Below, piece after piece: positions 38,147 to 47,295 of a stretch of 64,000 nt of DNA. A model generated the notes under the pieces. That model was not told the DNA's origin, did not search any database, and saw only the letters and a program-made list of their open reading frames with translations. Source of the DNA: Streptomyces taklimakanensis (GTDB taxonomy: Bacteria; Actinomycetota; Actinomycetes; Streptomycetales; Streptomycetaceae); assembly GCF_009709575.1 (NCBI RefSeq), contig NZ_WIXO01000001.1:1674001-1738000 (forward strand), read 5' to 3'. How positions within the stretch are numbered: the first letter of the stretch is position 1; the number at the start of each line of letters is the position of its first letter. Both the position numbers and the translations under genes were made by a program.

Positions 38147-39217
38147 TCACGACCGGCGGAAGCCGATGGTGGGCACCGCCCGGCGCAACGGCCAGGGACG
38201 GGCGCAGCCGGGCAGCAGGGCTTCGAGGAAGGCGTAGCGGCGCAGGGCGGCCGGGTCCTGGTCGTCGAAGGCGCGCACGTGCTGCCACCAGGCGGCGATC
38301 TCCGCCCAGCCGGGCGCCGAGAGCGAACCGCCGAACTCCTGTACCGACAGGGCGGCGGTCAGGCCCGCGAAGGCGAGCCGGTCGGCCAGCGGCCACCCCG
38401 CCAGGGTGCCGGTGACGAAACCGGCCACGAACACGTCTCCGGCGCCGGTGGGATCCAGCGCCTCCACCTCGATGGCGGGCACCTCGGCGGTCTCGCCGGT
38501 GGCGCCGTCCACCGCGTAGGCGCCCTCGGAGCCCAGGGTGACCACGGCCAGCGGCACCCGGTCGGCCAGGCGGCGGGCGGCGGCGCGGGGGCAGTCGGTG
38601 CGGGTGTAGCGCATCGCCTCGCCGGCGTTGGGCAGGAACGCCTCGCAGTGCTCCAGGCCGGCGAGGTCGGCCGGGTCCCAACGGCCGGTGTCGTCCCAGC
38701 CGACGTCGGCGAAGACCCGGCTGCCGGCGCGGGCCGCCCGCTCCAGCCACTCCCGGTCGGCGCCCGCCTGGAGGGAGGCGACGCAGGCGCGGGCGGGGGG
38801 CGGGGTGTCGGGGGCGGTCTCCTTCGGCGACGGGGCCTCGTGCCCGTGGGAGACCATCGTCCGCTCGCCCTCGTAGGCCATCGAGACGGTGACGGGCGAG
38901 TGCCAGCCGGGGACGGTGCGCGACAGGGAGAGGTCGATGCCCTCCCCCCGTTCCAGCGCCTCCCAGCAGTACTCGCCGTACATGTCGTCCCCGAAGGCGG
39001 CGGCCAGACAGGTGCGCAGGCCGAGCCGGGCCAGGGCGGTGGCCATGTTGGCGACGCCGCCGGGGCTGGATCCCATGCCCCGGGCCCAGGACTCCGTGCC
39101 GCGCACGGGCGCGGAGTCCAGGCCGGTGAAGACGATGTCCAGGAAGACGCTCCCGGTCAGGTAGACGTCGTGGGGCGGGTCGTGGGGGGTGCGGAGCGCG
39201 GCGAGCGGGTCGAGCAT
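38147..39217 (-). CDS. PfkB-family sugar kinase
   Basis: 356 residues. Ribokinase-fold kinase: YLTGSVFLDIVFTGL at the start, the GGVANMATALARLGLRT substrate loop, and the signature DPTGAGDVFVAGFV near residue 270 with the catalytic Asp. The substrate is unknown; the neighbour, a glucarate dehydratase-family enzyme on the same strand 100 nt upstream, suggests sugar-acid catabolism (for example a keto-deoxy acid kinase), but this is inference. ATG at 39217 lies 6 nt after CACACT (39224-39229), a possible -10 box for a separate leaderless transcript. Confidence 0.86.
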   Translation of the reverse strand: MLDPLAALRTPHDPPHDVYLTGSVFLDIVFTGLDSAPVRGTESWARGMGSSPGGVANMATALARLGLRTCLAAAFGDDMYGEYCWEALERGEGIDLSLSRTVPGWHSPVTVSMAYEGERTMVSHGHEAPSPKETAPDTPPPARACVASLQAGADREWLERAARAGSRVFADVGWDDTGRWDPADLAGLEHCEAFLPNAGEAMRYTRTDCPRAAARRLADRVPLAVVTLGSEGAYAVDGATGETAEVPAIEVEALDPTGAGDVFVAGFVTGTLAGWPLADRLAFAGLTAALSVQEFGGSLSAPGWAEIAAWWQHVRAFDDQDPAALRRYAFLEALLPGCARPWPLRRAVPTIGFRRS

Positions 39218-39317
39218 GCGGCCAGTGTGCCCCAACGGAGCCGACACCTTCGGCGGTCGGGGGAGGTCGGCTCCGTGTTCCGCCGCGCCGCGCGGCGGTG
39301 GGGCGGCGGCGCTCCCG

Positions 39318-40613
39318 TCACCAGCGGGGTACGGCCGGTGCGGTCCAGCCGGGGTCGGCCCGGCGCATGGCGGCGGCGTCGTCCCGGTCGCGCAGGGAAC
39401 CGTCGTCCGCCAGCCAGCGCCGGTGGAGGGCGTCGAGCCGGGCGCGGTCGAGGACGACGCCCAGGCCGGGCCCGTCGGGGACGGTGACGCATCCGTCGGT
39501 GAAGGTCAGGCGCTCGGTGAGCACGTCCTCGGTCTGCCAGGGGTAGTGGGTGTCGCAGGCGTGACGCAGACCGGGCACGGTGGCGGCGACGTGGGTCATG
39601 GCGGCGAGGCTGATGCCCAGGTGGGTGTTGGAGTGCATGGAGATCCCCACGCCGAAGGCGCGGCAGATCTCGGCGAGGTGCCGGGTGTTGCGCAGCCCGC
39701 CCCAGTAGTGGTGGTCACTGAGCACGACCTGGACGGCTCCGGTGGTGAAGGCCTCGGCTATCTCCGGGAAGGTGGTCACGCACATGTTGGTGGCCAGCGG
39801 CAGCCCGCCGGCGCGTGCGGCGACCTCCGCCATCGCGGGGGTGCCGGAGGTCGGGTCCTCCAGGTACTCCAGCACGTCGCGCAGTTCGGCGGCGACCTCC
39901 AGCGAGGTCTCCACCGACCAGGCGCCGTTGGGGTCCAGGCGCAGGGGCCGCCCGGGGAAGGCGGCGGCGAGCGCCCGGACGGCGGCGATCTCCTCCTCGG
40001 GCGGGAAGACCCCGCCCTTGAGCTTGAAGGAACCGAAGCCGTGGTCGCGGACGAAGCGACGGGCCTGGGCGACGATCCCCTCGGGATCGAGGGCGGCGCC
40101 CCAGTCGTCGGCCTCCCCCGCCACGCCCTCCGGGTGCCGGGCCCAGCGGTAGAAGAGGTAGGCGCTGTACTCCACGCGATCGCGCAACTTCCCCCCGAGC
40201 AGGGCGTGCACCGGCAGGTCGAACGCCCTGCCCATGGCGTCCAGGCAGGCCACCTCGAAGCCGGAGACGACCGACAGCCGCAGTTTGTCGGCGGTCCGGA
40301 CGCCGCGCAGCCCGCCCACGTCCACACCGCCGTCGACGTGGTGCCCGGGCAGGGGGACATCGTCGATCAGGGAGAACAGGCCGTTCAGATCGGTGACCGA
40401 GCGGCCCGGCAGCCGCTCGGCGAGGGAGCGCGCCGTCTCCAGGTACTCGGTGTCGCCGTAGGTCTCGCCCACCCCGGTGACGCCGCCGGCCGTGACCACC
40501 TCGACGACCAGCCGCGGGGTGTACGGCTGGTGGACTCCCTGGGTGTTGAGCAGCGGCGGGTCGGCGACGAGGATCGGGGTCAGACGTACCTCGGTGACGG
40601 TCAGGTCCTTCAT
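39318..40613 (-). CDS. Glucarate dehydratase family protein (enolase superfamily)
   Basis: 431 residues. Enolase-superfamily dehydratase of the glucarate dehydratase group: SFKLKGGVFPPEEE carries the KxK pair, DPNGAWSVETS the first metal Asp, LEYLEDPTSG the second acid, SDHHYWGG the third, and SMHSNTHLGIS the catalytic His. It would dehydrate D-glucarate or a similar sugar diacid to a keto-deoxy acid. ATG at 40613 follows a leader of about 100 nt with a strong promoter and an operator-like palindrome. The pfkB-type gene lies downstream, so both may form an inducible catabolic unit. Confidence 0.88.
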   Translation of the reverse strand: MKDLTVTEVRLTPILVADPPLLNTQGVHQPYTPRLVVEVVTAGGVTGVGETYGDTEYLETARSLAERLPGRSVTDLNGLFSLIDDVPLPGHHVDGGVDVGGLRGVRTADKLRLSVVSGFEVACLDAMGRAFDLPVHALLGGKLRDRVEYSAYLFYRWARHPEGVAGEADDWGAALDPEGIVAQARRFVRDHGFGSFKLKGGVFPPEEEIAAVRALAAAFPGRPLRLDPNGAWSVETSLEVAAELRDVLEYLEDPTSGTPAMAEVAARAGGLPLATNMCVTTFPEIAEAFTTGAVQVVLSDHHYWGGLRNTRHLAEICRAFGVGISMHSNTHLGISLAAMTHVAATVPGLRHACDTHYPWQTEDVLTERLTFTDGCVTVPDGPGLGVVLDRARLDALHRRWLADDGSLRDRDDAAAMRRADPGWTAPAVPRW

Positions 40614-40694
40614 CCGGCGACTCCTGTCGGCTGGGGGCCGGGGGCGTCGGCATCCGTCGTCGGAGCGGCCCGCGCCATCGACCCGTTCCGGTAC

Positions 40695-40709
40695 ATGAAC
40701 AGTGTCCAT
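40695..40709. promoter_or_regulatory. Near-palindromic operator before the glucarate dehydratase gene
   Basis: ATGAACAGTGTCCAT is an inverted repeat with one mismatch per arm and a single central base. It lies 12 nt downstream of the -10 box, inside the transcribed start region, which suits a repressor site. Confidence 0.55.
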
Positions 40710-40721
40710 GAGCGGAAACGG

Positions 40722-40750
40722 AGACTAGGTAGGCGGACGGAGAGCGTCAA
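40722..40750 (-). promoter_or_regulatory. Promoter of the glucarate dehydratase gene
   Basis: Minus-strand -35 box TTGACG (40745-40750) and -10 box TAGTCT (40722-40727) with a 17-nt spacer. The predicted transcription start is near 40715. Confidence 0.7.
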
Positions 40751-40856
40751 GGGTGCCCGCGCGTTTTGGGAAGGACGCGGGGCGGCGGGGGGCGGTGGGA
40801 GAGAGCGGGAGGGGGGAGGGAGCGGTGACGGGAAGCGCCCGGGGCGGTCCGGCCGC

Positions 40857-41762
40857 TCAGCGCCGGCGGGGCATCGGCACCCGCGCCAGGTCCTCGGCCA
40901 CCGTCAACTCCCCCCGGTACCCGGCCGCCCGTGCCTCGCGGGCAAACGCGGCCGGATCGTCGTAGCGCTGCGAGAAGTGCGTGAGCACCAGGTGCCGCAC
41001 GCCCGCCTCCACCGCGACGGAGGCCGCCTGCCCCGCGGTGAGGTGACCGTACTCCTCGGCCAGGGACCGCTCGGTGTCCAGGAAGGTGGACTCGACGACC
41101 AGCATGTCGCAGCCCTCGGCGAGTTCGTGGACGCCGTCGCACAGCCGGGTGTCCATCACGAAGGCGAAGCGCTGCCCGGGCCGGGCCTCGCTCACCTCCT
41201 CCAGGGAGGTGCCGCGCAGCTCGCCCTCCCGCTGGATGCGGCCGACGTCCGGACCGGTGATGCCGCGCGCGGCGAGCCGCTCGGGCAGCATCCGGCGCCC
41301 GTCCGGCTCGACCAGACGGTAGCCGTAGGACTCCACCGGGTGCGACAGCCGGCGTGCCTGGAGGGTGTAGGCGGCGGTGACGGCCAGCGTGCCGTCCGCG
41401 GCGACCGGCTCCTCGCGCAGCTCGACCGTCTCCCGGTAGGCGGTGGCGTACCGCAGCCGGTCGAAGAAGCGCTGCCCGCTCGCCGGGTAGTGCGCCGTGA
41501 CCGGATGCGGCACCCGGTCGAGGTTGATGCGCTGGACGACCCCGGCCAGTCCGAGCGAGTGGTCACCGTGGAAGTGCGTGACGCACAACCGGGTGAGGTC
41601 ATGGGCGGCCACGCCCGCGCGGAGCATCTGGCGCTGGGTGCCCTCGCCCGGGTCGAAGAGGAGGGCCTCGCCGTCCCAGCGCAGGACGTAGCCGTTGTGG
41701 TTGCGGTGCCGGGTGGGCACCTGGCTGGCGGTGCCCAGCACGACCAGTTCCCGTACGGACAT
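40857..41762 (-). CDS. rnz: Ribonuclease Z
   Basis: 301 residues. Metallo-beta-lactamase-fold endonuclease for tRNA 3'-end maturation. Signature [11 protein letters not shown] with HxHxDH at 63-68, [12 protein letters not shown] near residue 40, and downstream His/Asp ligands in [10 protein letters not shown] and [13 protein letters not shown] at 41762 is preferred over the frame extension to 41837, which runs into the HIT gene. Spacing of 17 nt from the HIT stop suggests cotranscription. Confidence 0.92.
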   Translation of the reverse strand: MSVRELVVLGTASQVPTRHRNHNGYVLRWDGEALLFDPGEGTQRQMLRAGVAAHDLTRLCVTHFHGDHSLGLAGVVQRINLDRVPHPVTAHYPASGQRFFDRLRYATAYRETVELREEPVAADGTLAVTAAYTLQARRLSHPVESYGYRLVEPDGRRMLPERLAARGITGPDVGRIQREGELRGTSLEEVSEARPGQRFAFVMDTRLCDGVHELAEGCDMLVVESTFLDTERSLAEEYGHLTAGQAASVAVEAGVRHLVLTHFSQRYDDPAAFAREARAAGYRGELTVAEDLARVPMPRRR

Positions 41763-41779
41763 GCGGGGAGGACCGCCCC

Positions 41780-42154
41780 TTACCCGGGCGGCCAGTTCAG
41801 ACCGCGCCCGCCGAGGACGTGGGCGTGCGCGTGCCACACCGTCTGCCCGGCCCCCGCACCGGTGTTGAACACGATGCGGTAGCCGACGGTCGCGCCCCCG
41901 GGCGGGGCGATGTTCTCCCGCGCCGCCACCTCGCCCGCCGCGCGCAGCACGTCGGCGGCCAACTGCGGGGCCGCGGCGGCCAGGGCCGCGGCGTCGGGGT
42001 GGTGTTCCTTGGGGATCACCAGGACGTGCGTGGGCGCCTGGGGGTTGATGTCCCGGAAGGCGAGCGTGGTGTCCGTCTCGTGGACGACGGTCGCTGGGAC
42101 ATCACCCGCGACGATCTTGCAGAACAGGCAGTCTTCCTGCGGTTCTTCCGCCAC
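41780..42154 (-). CDS. HIT-family hydrolase
   Basis: 124 residues. Histidine-triad nucleotide-binding protein: [10 protein letters not shown] (107-116) holds the HxHxHxx motif, and [13 protein letters not shown] is the usual N-terminus with a CxxC pair. Likely hydrolyses nucleoside phosphoramidates or adenylates. A GTG start lies at 42154. It precedes rnz closely. Confidence 0.93.
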   Translation of the reverse strand: MAEEPQEDCLFCKIVAGDVPATVVHETDTTLAFRDINPQAPTHVLVIPKEHHPDAAALAAAAPQLAADVLRAAGEVAARENIAPPGGATVGYRIVFNTGAGAGQTVWHAHAHVLGGRGLNWPPG

Positions 42155-42244
42155 GGTGGCGCCTTTCGCTGAGGATGGTCTCGAACCTGGCCCGATGCGG
42201 GGTGCGCGGTGCAGATCGTACCCCGACCGGTCCGGACCCGACGG

Positions 42245-42994
42245 TCAGGACCAGCGGCCGGTACGCCCCGACAGCAGGGCCACCGCGGCCGTTCCCGCCG
42301 TGGAGGTGCGCAGTACGCTCGGCCCCAGCCGGTACGGCCGCGCCCCCGCCCCCGCGAACGCCTCCAGCTCCTCCGGGGCCACCCCGCCCTCCGGTCCGAC
42401 GACGAGCACCAGCTCACCGTCGGCGGGCAGCTCGGCCGTGGCCAACGGCTCGGAGCCCTCCTCGTGGAGGACGGCGGCGAAGGCGGCCGAGGACAGCAGC
42501 GGCACCAACTGCCGGGTGGTCACCGGCTCGGCGACCTCGGGGAAGCGCAGCCGACGGGACTGCTTGCCCGCCTCGCGCGCCGCGCTCCGCCACTTGCGCA
42601 GCGCCTTCGCCCCCCGCTCGCCCCGCCACTGGGTCACACAGCGCGCCGCCGACCAGGGCACGATCGCGTCCACGCCGGTCTCGGTCATGGTCTCCACCGC
42701 CAGCTCGCCGCGATCGCCCTTGGGCAGCGCCTGGACGACGGTGATCCGCAAACGCGGCTCCGGCTCGGCGCGCACCTCGGCGACGGCGACCTCCAGGCGG
42801 TCCCGGCCCTCGACGGCGGCGACGGTGCCGAACGCCCCGGTGCCCGCCCCGTCGGTGAGGACGATCTCCTCGCCCACCCGCAGCCGCCGCACCGCGACGG
42901 CGTGCCGGCCCTCGGGACCGTCCAGCACCAGCCCGGCGCCGGGGGCCGCACCGGCGAGGGCGCCGGGCTCCGCGAGGAAGACGGGGGCGGTCAC
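42245..42994 (-). CDS. rsmE: 16S rRNA (uracil-1498-N3)-methyltransferase
   Basis: 249 residues. SPOUT-class methyltransferase with an N-terminal PUA-like domain (VFLAEPG...GRHAVAVRRLRVGEEIVLTDG) and the knot motifs LRITVVQALPKGDR, LVVGPEGGVAPEELEAF and LGPSVLRTSTAGTAAVALL. It uses SAM to methylate U1498. The GTG start overlaps the stop of the nitronate monooxygenase gene (GTGA), so translation is coupled. Confidence 0.95.
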   Translation of the reverse strand: MTAPVFLAEPGALAGAAPGAGLVLDGPEGRHAVAVRRLRVGEEIVLTDGAGTGAFGTVAAVEGRDRLEVAVAEVRAEPEPRLRITVVQALPKGDRGELAVETMTETGVDAIVPWSAARCVTQWRGERGAKALRKWRSAAREAGKQSRRLRFPEVAEPVTTRQLVPLLSSAAFAAVLHEEGSEPLATAELPADGELVLVVGPEGGVAPEELEAFAGAGARPYRLGPSVLRTSTAGTAAVALLSGRTGRWS

Positions 42995-44103
42995 GCGGAC
43001 CGTCCCGAGGGAGCGGAGGCGAGCGCCGCACGGGCCGCCGCCAGTTCGCCGGCCAGCACCGCGACCAGTTCGGCGGCCGGAAGCGGGCGCGCCAGCCGGT
43101 GCCCCTGCCCCGCCCACAGCGGCAGGGCCTGCGCGTCGCCCGCCGCCACGGCGGCCCGGCGCAGCGGGGTGGTGAGTCGCTGCACCTGGGGATAGGCGGC
43201 GGGAGCGTGCGCCCCGTGCTCGGCCATGAAGCGGTTGACCAGCCCGCGCGCCGGGCGGCCGGTGAAGGCGCGGGTCAGTTCGGTGCGGGGGAACGCCACA
43301 TCGGTGAGGGCCCGCTTGTGCAGCTCGTGCGCCCCGGACTCGGGGCACGCCAGGAACGCCGTGCCGAGCTGCGCGGCGGTCGCTCCGGCCGCCAGCACGG
43401 CGGCGATCTGCTCACCGCGCATCAGCCCGCCCGCGGCGATCAGGGGGAGCGGCACGGCGTCGCGGACCAGCGCCAGCAGCGTCAGCAGGCCGATGCCGGC
43501 ACCCGGACCGTCCGCCGCGGGGTCGTCGCGGTGCGTGCTCTGGTGGCCGCCCGCCTCGATGCCCTGGACGCACAGGACGTCGGCTCCCGCCTCCCGCGCG
43601 GCCCGCGCCTCGGCCACGGAGGTGACGGTGACGGCGGTGAGGGTGCCCCGCCCGGCCAGCTCCGCCAGGACGTCGCGCGGCGGGCAGCCGAAGGTGAAGG
43701 AGACGAACGGCACGGGGTCGTCCAGCAGGGCCGCCAGCTTGGCCTCGTACCCGGCGGCCCCGTCGTGGCCGCCGGGCCCGGGGTCGCCGAGCTCGGTCCC
43801 GTACCGGGCGGCCTCGCCCGCGAGCCGATCGCGGTACGCCGCGACGGCGGCCTCCGTCTCCGGGCCGCCGGCGGGCTGCGGCACGAAGAGGTTCACGCCG
43901 AAGGGCCGGTCGGTCAGCTCCCGCAGCCGTCCGATCTCCTCGCGCATCGCGTCGGGGGAGTTGAACCCGGCCGCGAGGAAGCCGAGACCGCCCGCCCCGC
44001 AGACGGCCGCGGCCAACTCGGGACAGGACGGGCCCCCGGCCATGGGTGCCTGTACGACGGGGTGGTCCAGCCAGGAGGTCAGGGGAGTCGACTCGGAGGA
44101 CAT
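42991..44103 (-). CDS. Nitronate monooxygenase family protein
   Basis: 370 residues. FMN-dependent TIM barrel of the 2-nitropropane dioxygenase/NMO class: HPVVQAPMAGGPSCPELAAAVCGAGGLGFLAAG, CVQGIEAGGHQSTHRDD with the catalytic His, LIAAGGLMRGEQIAAVLAAGA and GTAFLACPESGA. Substrate in vivo may be propionate 3-nitronate, a toxic natural product. ATG at 44103 has AGGA 7 nt upstream. Gene order dnaJ - nmo - rsmE is typical for streptomycetes. Confidence 0.93.
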   Translation of the reverse strand: MSSESTPLTSWLDHPVVQAPMAGGPSCPELAAAVCGAGGLGFLAAGFNSPDAMREEIGRLRELTDRPFGVNLFVPQPAGGPETEAAVAAYRDRLAGEAARYGTELGDPGPGGHDGAAGYEAKLAALLDDPVPFVSFTFGCPPRDVLAELAGRGTLTAVTVTSVAEARAAREAGADVLCVQGIEAGGHQSTHRDDPAADGPGAGIGLLTLLALVRDAVPLPLIAAGGLMRGEQIAAVLAAGATAAQLGTAFLACPESGAHELHKRALTDVAFPRTELTRAFTGRPARGLVNRFMAEHGAHAPAAYPQVQRLTTPLRRAAVAAGDAQALPLWAGQGHRLARPLPAAELVAVLAGELAAARAALASAPSGRSA

Positions 44104-44146
44104 GACGGCATCCTGTCATGCCCCCCGAGCGCCGGCCGGCAGCGCC

Positions 44147-45283
44147 TCAGCGTCCGTTGAAGGCGTCCTTCAGCCGCGAGAACAACCCCTGCTGCCCCGG
44201 CTGGAACTGGCCCGTCGGCCGCTCCTCGCCGCGCAGCTTGGCCAGCCGGCGCAGCAGTTCCTCCTGCTCGGCGTCGAGCTTGCTCGGCGTCTGGACCTCG
44301 ACGTGGACGATCAGGTCGCCGCGGCCGCCGCCGCGCAGGTGCGTCACACCGCGCTGGTGGAGCGGGATGGACTGGCCGGACTGGGTGCCGGGCCGGATGT
44401 CCACCTCCTCCATGCCGTCCAGCGTCTCCAGCGGGACCTTGGTGCCCAGCGCGGCGGCCGTCATGGGAATGGTCACCGTGCAGTGCAGGTCGTCGCCGCG
44501 CCGCTGGAAGGCCGGGTGCGGAACCTCGTGGATCTCCACGTACAGGTCGCCCGCCGGCCCCCCGCCCGGACCGACCTCGCCCTCGCCGGCGAGCTGGATG
44601 CGGGTGCCGTTGTCGACACCGGCCGGGATCTTCACCGTCAGGTTGCGCCGCGAGCGGACGCGACCGTCGCCGGCGCACTCCGGGCACGGGGTCGGCACGA
44701 CCGTGCCGAAGCCCTGACACTGCGGGCAGGGACGCGAGGTCATGACCTGGCCCAGGAAGGACCGGGTGACCTGCGACACCTCACCGCGACCGCGACACAT
44801 GTCGCACGTCTGGGCCGACGTGCCCGGGGCCGCGCCCTCGCCGCTGCACGTGGTGCAGACGACCGCCGTGTCGACCTGGATCTCCTTGGTGGCGCCGAAG
44901 GCGGCCTCGTCCAGCTCGATGTCGAGCCTGATCATGGCGTCCTGGCCGCGCCGGGTGCGGGACCTCGGCCCGCGCTGCGCGGCGGTGCCGAAGAAGGCGT
45001 CCATGATGTCGGAGAAGTTCCCGAAGCCCGCGCCGAAGCCACCGCCCCGCGCTCCGGCCCCGGCGCCGCCCATCGGGTCGCCGCCGAGGTCGTACATCTG
45101 CTTCTTCTGCGGGTCGGAGAGCACCTCGTAGGCGGTGTTGATCTCCTTGAACCGCTCCTGCGTCTTCGGGTCCGGGTTCACATCCGGGTGCAGCTCGCGG
45201 GCGAGCCGCCGGAATGCCTTCTTGATCTCGTCCTGCGAGGCATCGCGCTGCACGCCCAGGACCGCGTAGTAATCCGTCGCCAC
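44147..45283 (-). CDS. dnaJ: Chaperone DnaJ (second actinobacterial type)
   Basis: 378 residues. J domain at 1-70 with HPD at 32-34, Gly-rich stretch, four CxxCxGxG zinc motifs (CTTCSGEG, CDMCRGRG, CPQCQGFG, CPECAGDG), then the C-terminal substrate domain. It stimulates DnaK. The GTG start follows the hrcA stop TAA with no gap, with GGAG 6 nt upstream, so it is transcribed from the HrcA-controlled promoter. Streptomycetes carry another dnaJ next to dnaK; this is the one linked to hrcA. Confidence 0.96.
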   Translation of the reverse strand: MATDYYAVLGVQRDASQDEIKKAFRRLARELHPDVNPDPKTQERFKEINTAYEVLSDPQKKQMYDLGGDPMGGAGAGARGGGFGAGFGNFSDIMDAFFGTAAQRGPRSRTRRGQDAMIRLDIELDEAAFGATKEIQVDTAVVCTTCSGEGAAPGTSAQTCDMCRGRGEVSQVTRSFLGQVMTSRPCPQCQGFGTVVPTPCPECAGDGRVRSRRNLTVKIPAGVDNGTRIQLAGEGEVGPGGGPAGDLYVEIHEVPHPAFQRRGDDLHCTVTIPMTAAALGTKVPLETLDGMEEVDIRPGTQSGQSIPLHQRGVTHLRGGGRGDLIVHVEVQTPSKLDAEQEELLRRLAKLRGEERPTGQFQPGQQGLFSRLKDAFNGR

Positions 45284-46300
45284 TTACGACTCCGCGAGGA
45301 TCTGTCCGACGTAACGTGCCACTGCGCGTACCGCTCCCATCGTTCCGGGGTAGTCCATGCGGGTCGGTCCGACCACGCCGAGTTTGGCGACCGCCTCGTC
45401 GCCCGAACCGTAACCGACCGAGACGACCGACGTGGACGTCAGCCCCTCGTGAGCATTCTCATGTCCGATGCGCACCGTCATACCGGGTTCCTGGGTCTCC
45501 CCCAGCAGCTTGAGCAGGACGACCTGTTCCTCCAACGCTTCCAGCACCGGCCGGATGGTCAGCGGGAAGTCGTGCACGAAGCGGGTGAGATTGGCGGTGC
45601 CACCGATCATCAGCCGTTCCTCGGTCTCCTCGACCAAGGTCTCCAGCAGGGTCGCGAGCACGGTCGAGACCGTGCCGCGGTCCTCCTGGTCGAAGGACTC
45701 CGGCAGGTCCTGCACCAGCTTGGGCACCTCGGAGAAGCGCTCTCCGACCACCCTGCTGTTGAGGCGGGCGCGCAGGTCCGCCAGTGACGTCTCGGAGATG
45801 GGCGTCGGGCACTCCACGACACGCTGCTCGACCCGCCCGGTGTCGGTGATCAGCACGAGCATCAGCCGCGCCGGCGCGAGGAGCAACAGCTCGACGTGGC
45901 GCACGGTCGAGCGGGTCAGCGAGGGGTACTGGACGACGGCCACCTGACGGGTGAGCTGGGCCAGCAGCCGTACGGTGCGGCTGACCACGTCGTCGAGGTC
46001 GACGGCGTCCTCCAGGAAGCTCTGGATCGCCCGACGCTCCGGCTTCGACAGCGGCTTGACGCTCGCCAGCTTGTCGACGAACAGCCGGTAGCCCTTGTCG
46101 GTGGGGATACGGCCCGCGCTGGTGTGGGGCTGGGCGATGTAGCCCTCCTCCTCCAGCGCCGCCATGTCGTTGCGCACGGTGGCCGGGGAGACCTGAAGGT
46201 TGTGCCGTTCGGTCAGGGCCTTGGAGCCCACGGGCTCCTGGGTGCCGACATAGTCCTGGACGATGGCGCGCAGGACCTCGAGTCTGCGTTCGCTGAGCAC
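45284..46300 (-). CDS. hrcA: Heat-inducible transcription repressor HrcA
   Basis: 338 residues. Represses heat-shock genes by binding CIRCE; folding by GroEL allows activity. N-terminal winged helix ([47 protein letters not shown]), followed by the HrcA dimer domain. The GTG at 46300 is supported by GGGAGGTG 7 nt upstream; a frame extension to 46471 crosses the CIRCE element. First gene of the hrcA-dnaJ unit and autoregulated through the upstream CIRCE. Confidence 0.96.
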   Translation of the reverse strand: MLSERRLEVLRAIVQDYVGTQEPVGSKALTERHNLQVSPATVRNDMAALEEEGYIAQPHTSAGRIPTDKGYRLFVDKLASVKPLSKPERRAIQSFLEDAVDLDDVVSRTVRLLAQLTRQVAVVQYPSLTRSTVRHVELLLLAPARLMLVLITDTGRVEQRVVECPTPISETSLADLRARLNSRVVGERFSEVPKLVQDLPESFDQEDRGTVSTVLATLLETLVEETEERLMIGGTANLTRFVHDFPLTIRPVLEALEEQVVLLKLLGETQEPGMTVRIGHENAHEGLTSTSVVSVGYGSGDEAVAKLGVVGPTRMDYPGTMGAVRAVARYVGQILAES

Positions 46301-46360
46301 TTGGGCGCACCTCCCGTCCGGCCGTTCCTCGTCTCCGGTTGTCTGTCTCCGGTTGTCTGC

Positions 46361-46387
46361 CTGGCACTCTCGGCTCATGAGTGCCAG
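46361..46387. promoter_or_regulatory. Perfect CIRCE element (HrcA operator)
   Basis: CTGGCACTC-N9-GAGTGCCAG, 9-bp perfect arms (46361-46369, 46379-46387) matching the CIRCE consensus TTAGCACTC-N9-GAGTGCTAA in its core. A TACACT hexamer (46400-46405, minus strand) lies just upstream, so bound HrcA would block the start region. Confidence 0.92.
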
Positions 46388-46511
46388 CGCCCCTGAGCCA
46401 GTGTACGGCCGGTGACCACGGCCAGGGCAAGGGTGGCCCCGGACGGAAAGGTAACCCGGCTCGGCCGGCATCGAACGGGCGTCATCCCCACGATGGCGCT
46501 AGCGTCGCCGT

Positions 46512-47225
46512 ATGGAGACCGATTGGGAAGCTCTCGCGCCGGGGGTGGTGCGCCGGCGCATGCCCGGCTGGGACGAGACGGTCGGCGCCGTCGCGGGCGG
46601 CGCGGGGGTGCTGGTGGTCGACACCGGCGCGAGCCTGCGGGAGGGCGCGGGGATCCGGCGCCGGCTGCGCGGACTCCTCGGCCGACCGGCCACCCATGTG
46701 GCGCTCACCCACCCGCACTTCGACCACGTCCTGGGCACGGCGGCCTTCGCCGGGGTGGAGGTCTACGCCGCCGTGGGGGCCGACACGTGGCTGGCGCGCT
46801 CCAAGGACGAGCTGCGGGACGACGCCGTGCGGCACGGCATGGACCGCGAGGAGGCCGCCGAGGCCGTCGACGTGCTCGTCCACCCGCACCACCGGGTGGT
46901 GGGCGATCTCACCGTCTCGCTGGGCGACCGGGAGGTGCTGCTGGCCAACGTGGGACCCGCGCACACCGCCCACGACCTGGCGGTCGTGGCCCCCGGCGTC
47001 CGAGGCGGGCGGGACGTCGTCTTCTGCGGGGACCTGGTGGAGGAGTCCGGCGAGCCGCAGGCGGGCCCGGACGCCCACCCCGCCCACTGGCCGGCCGCCC
47101 TGGACCGGCTGCTCGCGCTGGGCGGCGAGGACGCGGTGTACGTGCCCGGCCACGGGGCCGTGGTGGACGCCGCGTTCGTCCGGGCGCAGCGCGACGCGCT
47201 GGCACGGCGCTTCGGCGTCGCGTAG
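46512..47225 (+). CDS. MBL-fold metallo-hydrolase
   Basis: 237 residues. Metallo-beta-lactamase fold with LVVDTGASLREG, the zinc motif THPHFDHVLGT (HxHxDH), HTAHDLAVVAPG, FCGDLVEESG and YVPGHGAVVD. It has the general form of a Class B-like hydrolase; the substrate is unknown. Its ATG lies 6 nt after TAGCGT (46500-46505), implying a leaderless mRNA. Divergent from hrcA and followed by a strong hairpin. Confidence 0.88.
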   Translation: METDWEALAPGVVRRRMPGWDETVGAVAGGAGVLVVDTGASLREGAGIRRRLRGLLGRPATHVALTHPHFDHVLGTAAFAGVEVYAAVGADTWLARSKDELRDDAVRHGMDREEAAEAVDVLVHPHHRVVGDLTVSLGDREVLLANVGPAHTAHDLAVVAPGVRGGRDVVFCGDLVEESGEPQAGPDAHPAHWPAALDRLLALGGEDAVYVPGHGAVVDAAFVRAQRDALARRFGVA

Positions 47226-47233
47226 GGGCGGGC

Positions 47234-47255
47234 GGAGCGGCCCCGGGGCCGCTCC
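47234..47255 (+). terminator. Hairpin after the MBL gene
   Basis: 22-bp perfect palindrome (11-bp arms, no separate loop) followed by a short T-containing stretch, 8 nt after the MBL stop codon. It also precedes the DUF3097 promoter. Confidence 0.65.
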
Positions 47256-47295
47256 TTCGGGTTTCGCAGCGGGGCCCGCGCGTCAGAATGAGCGC

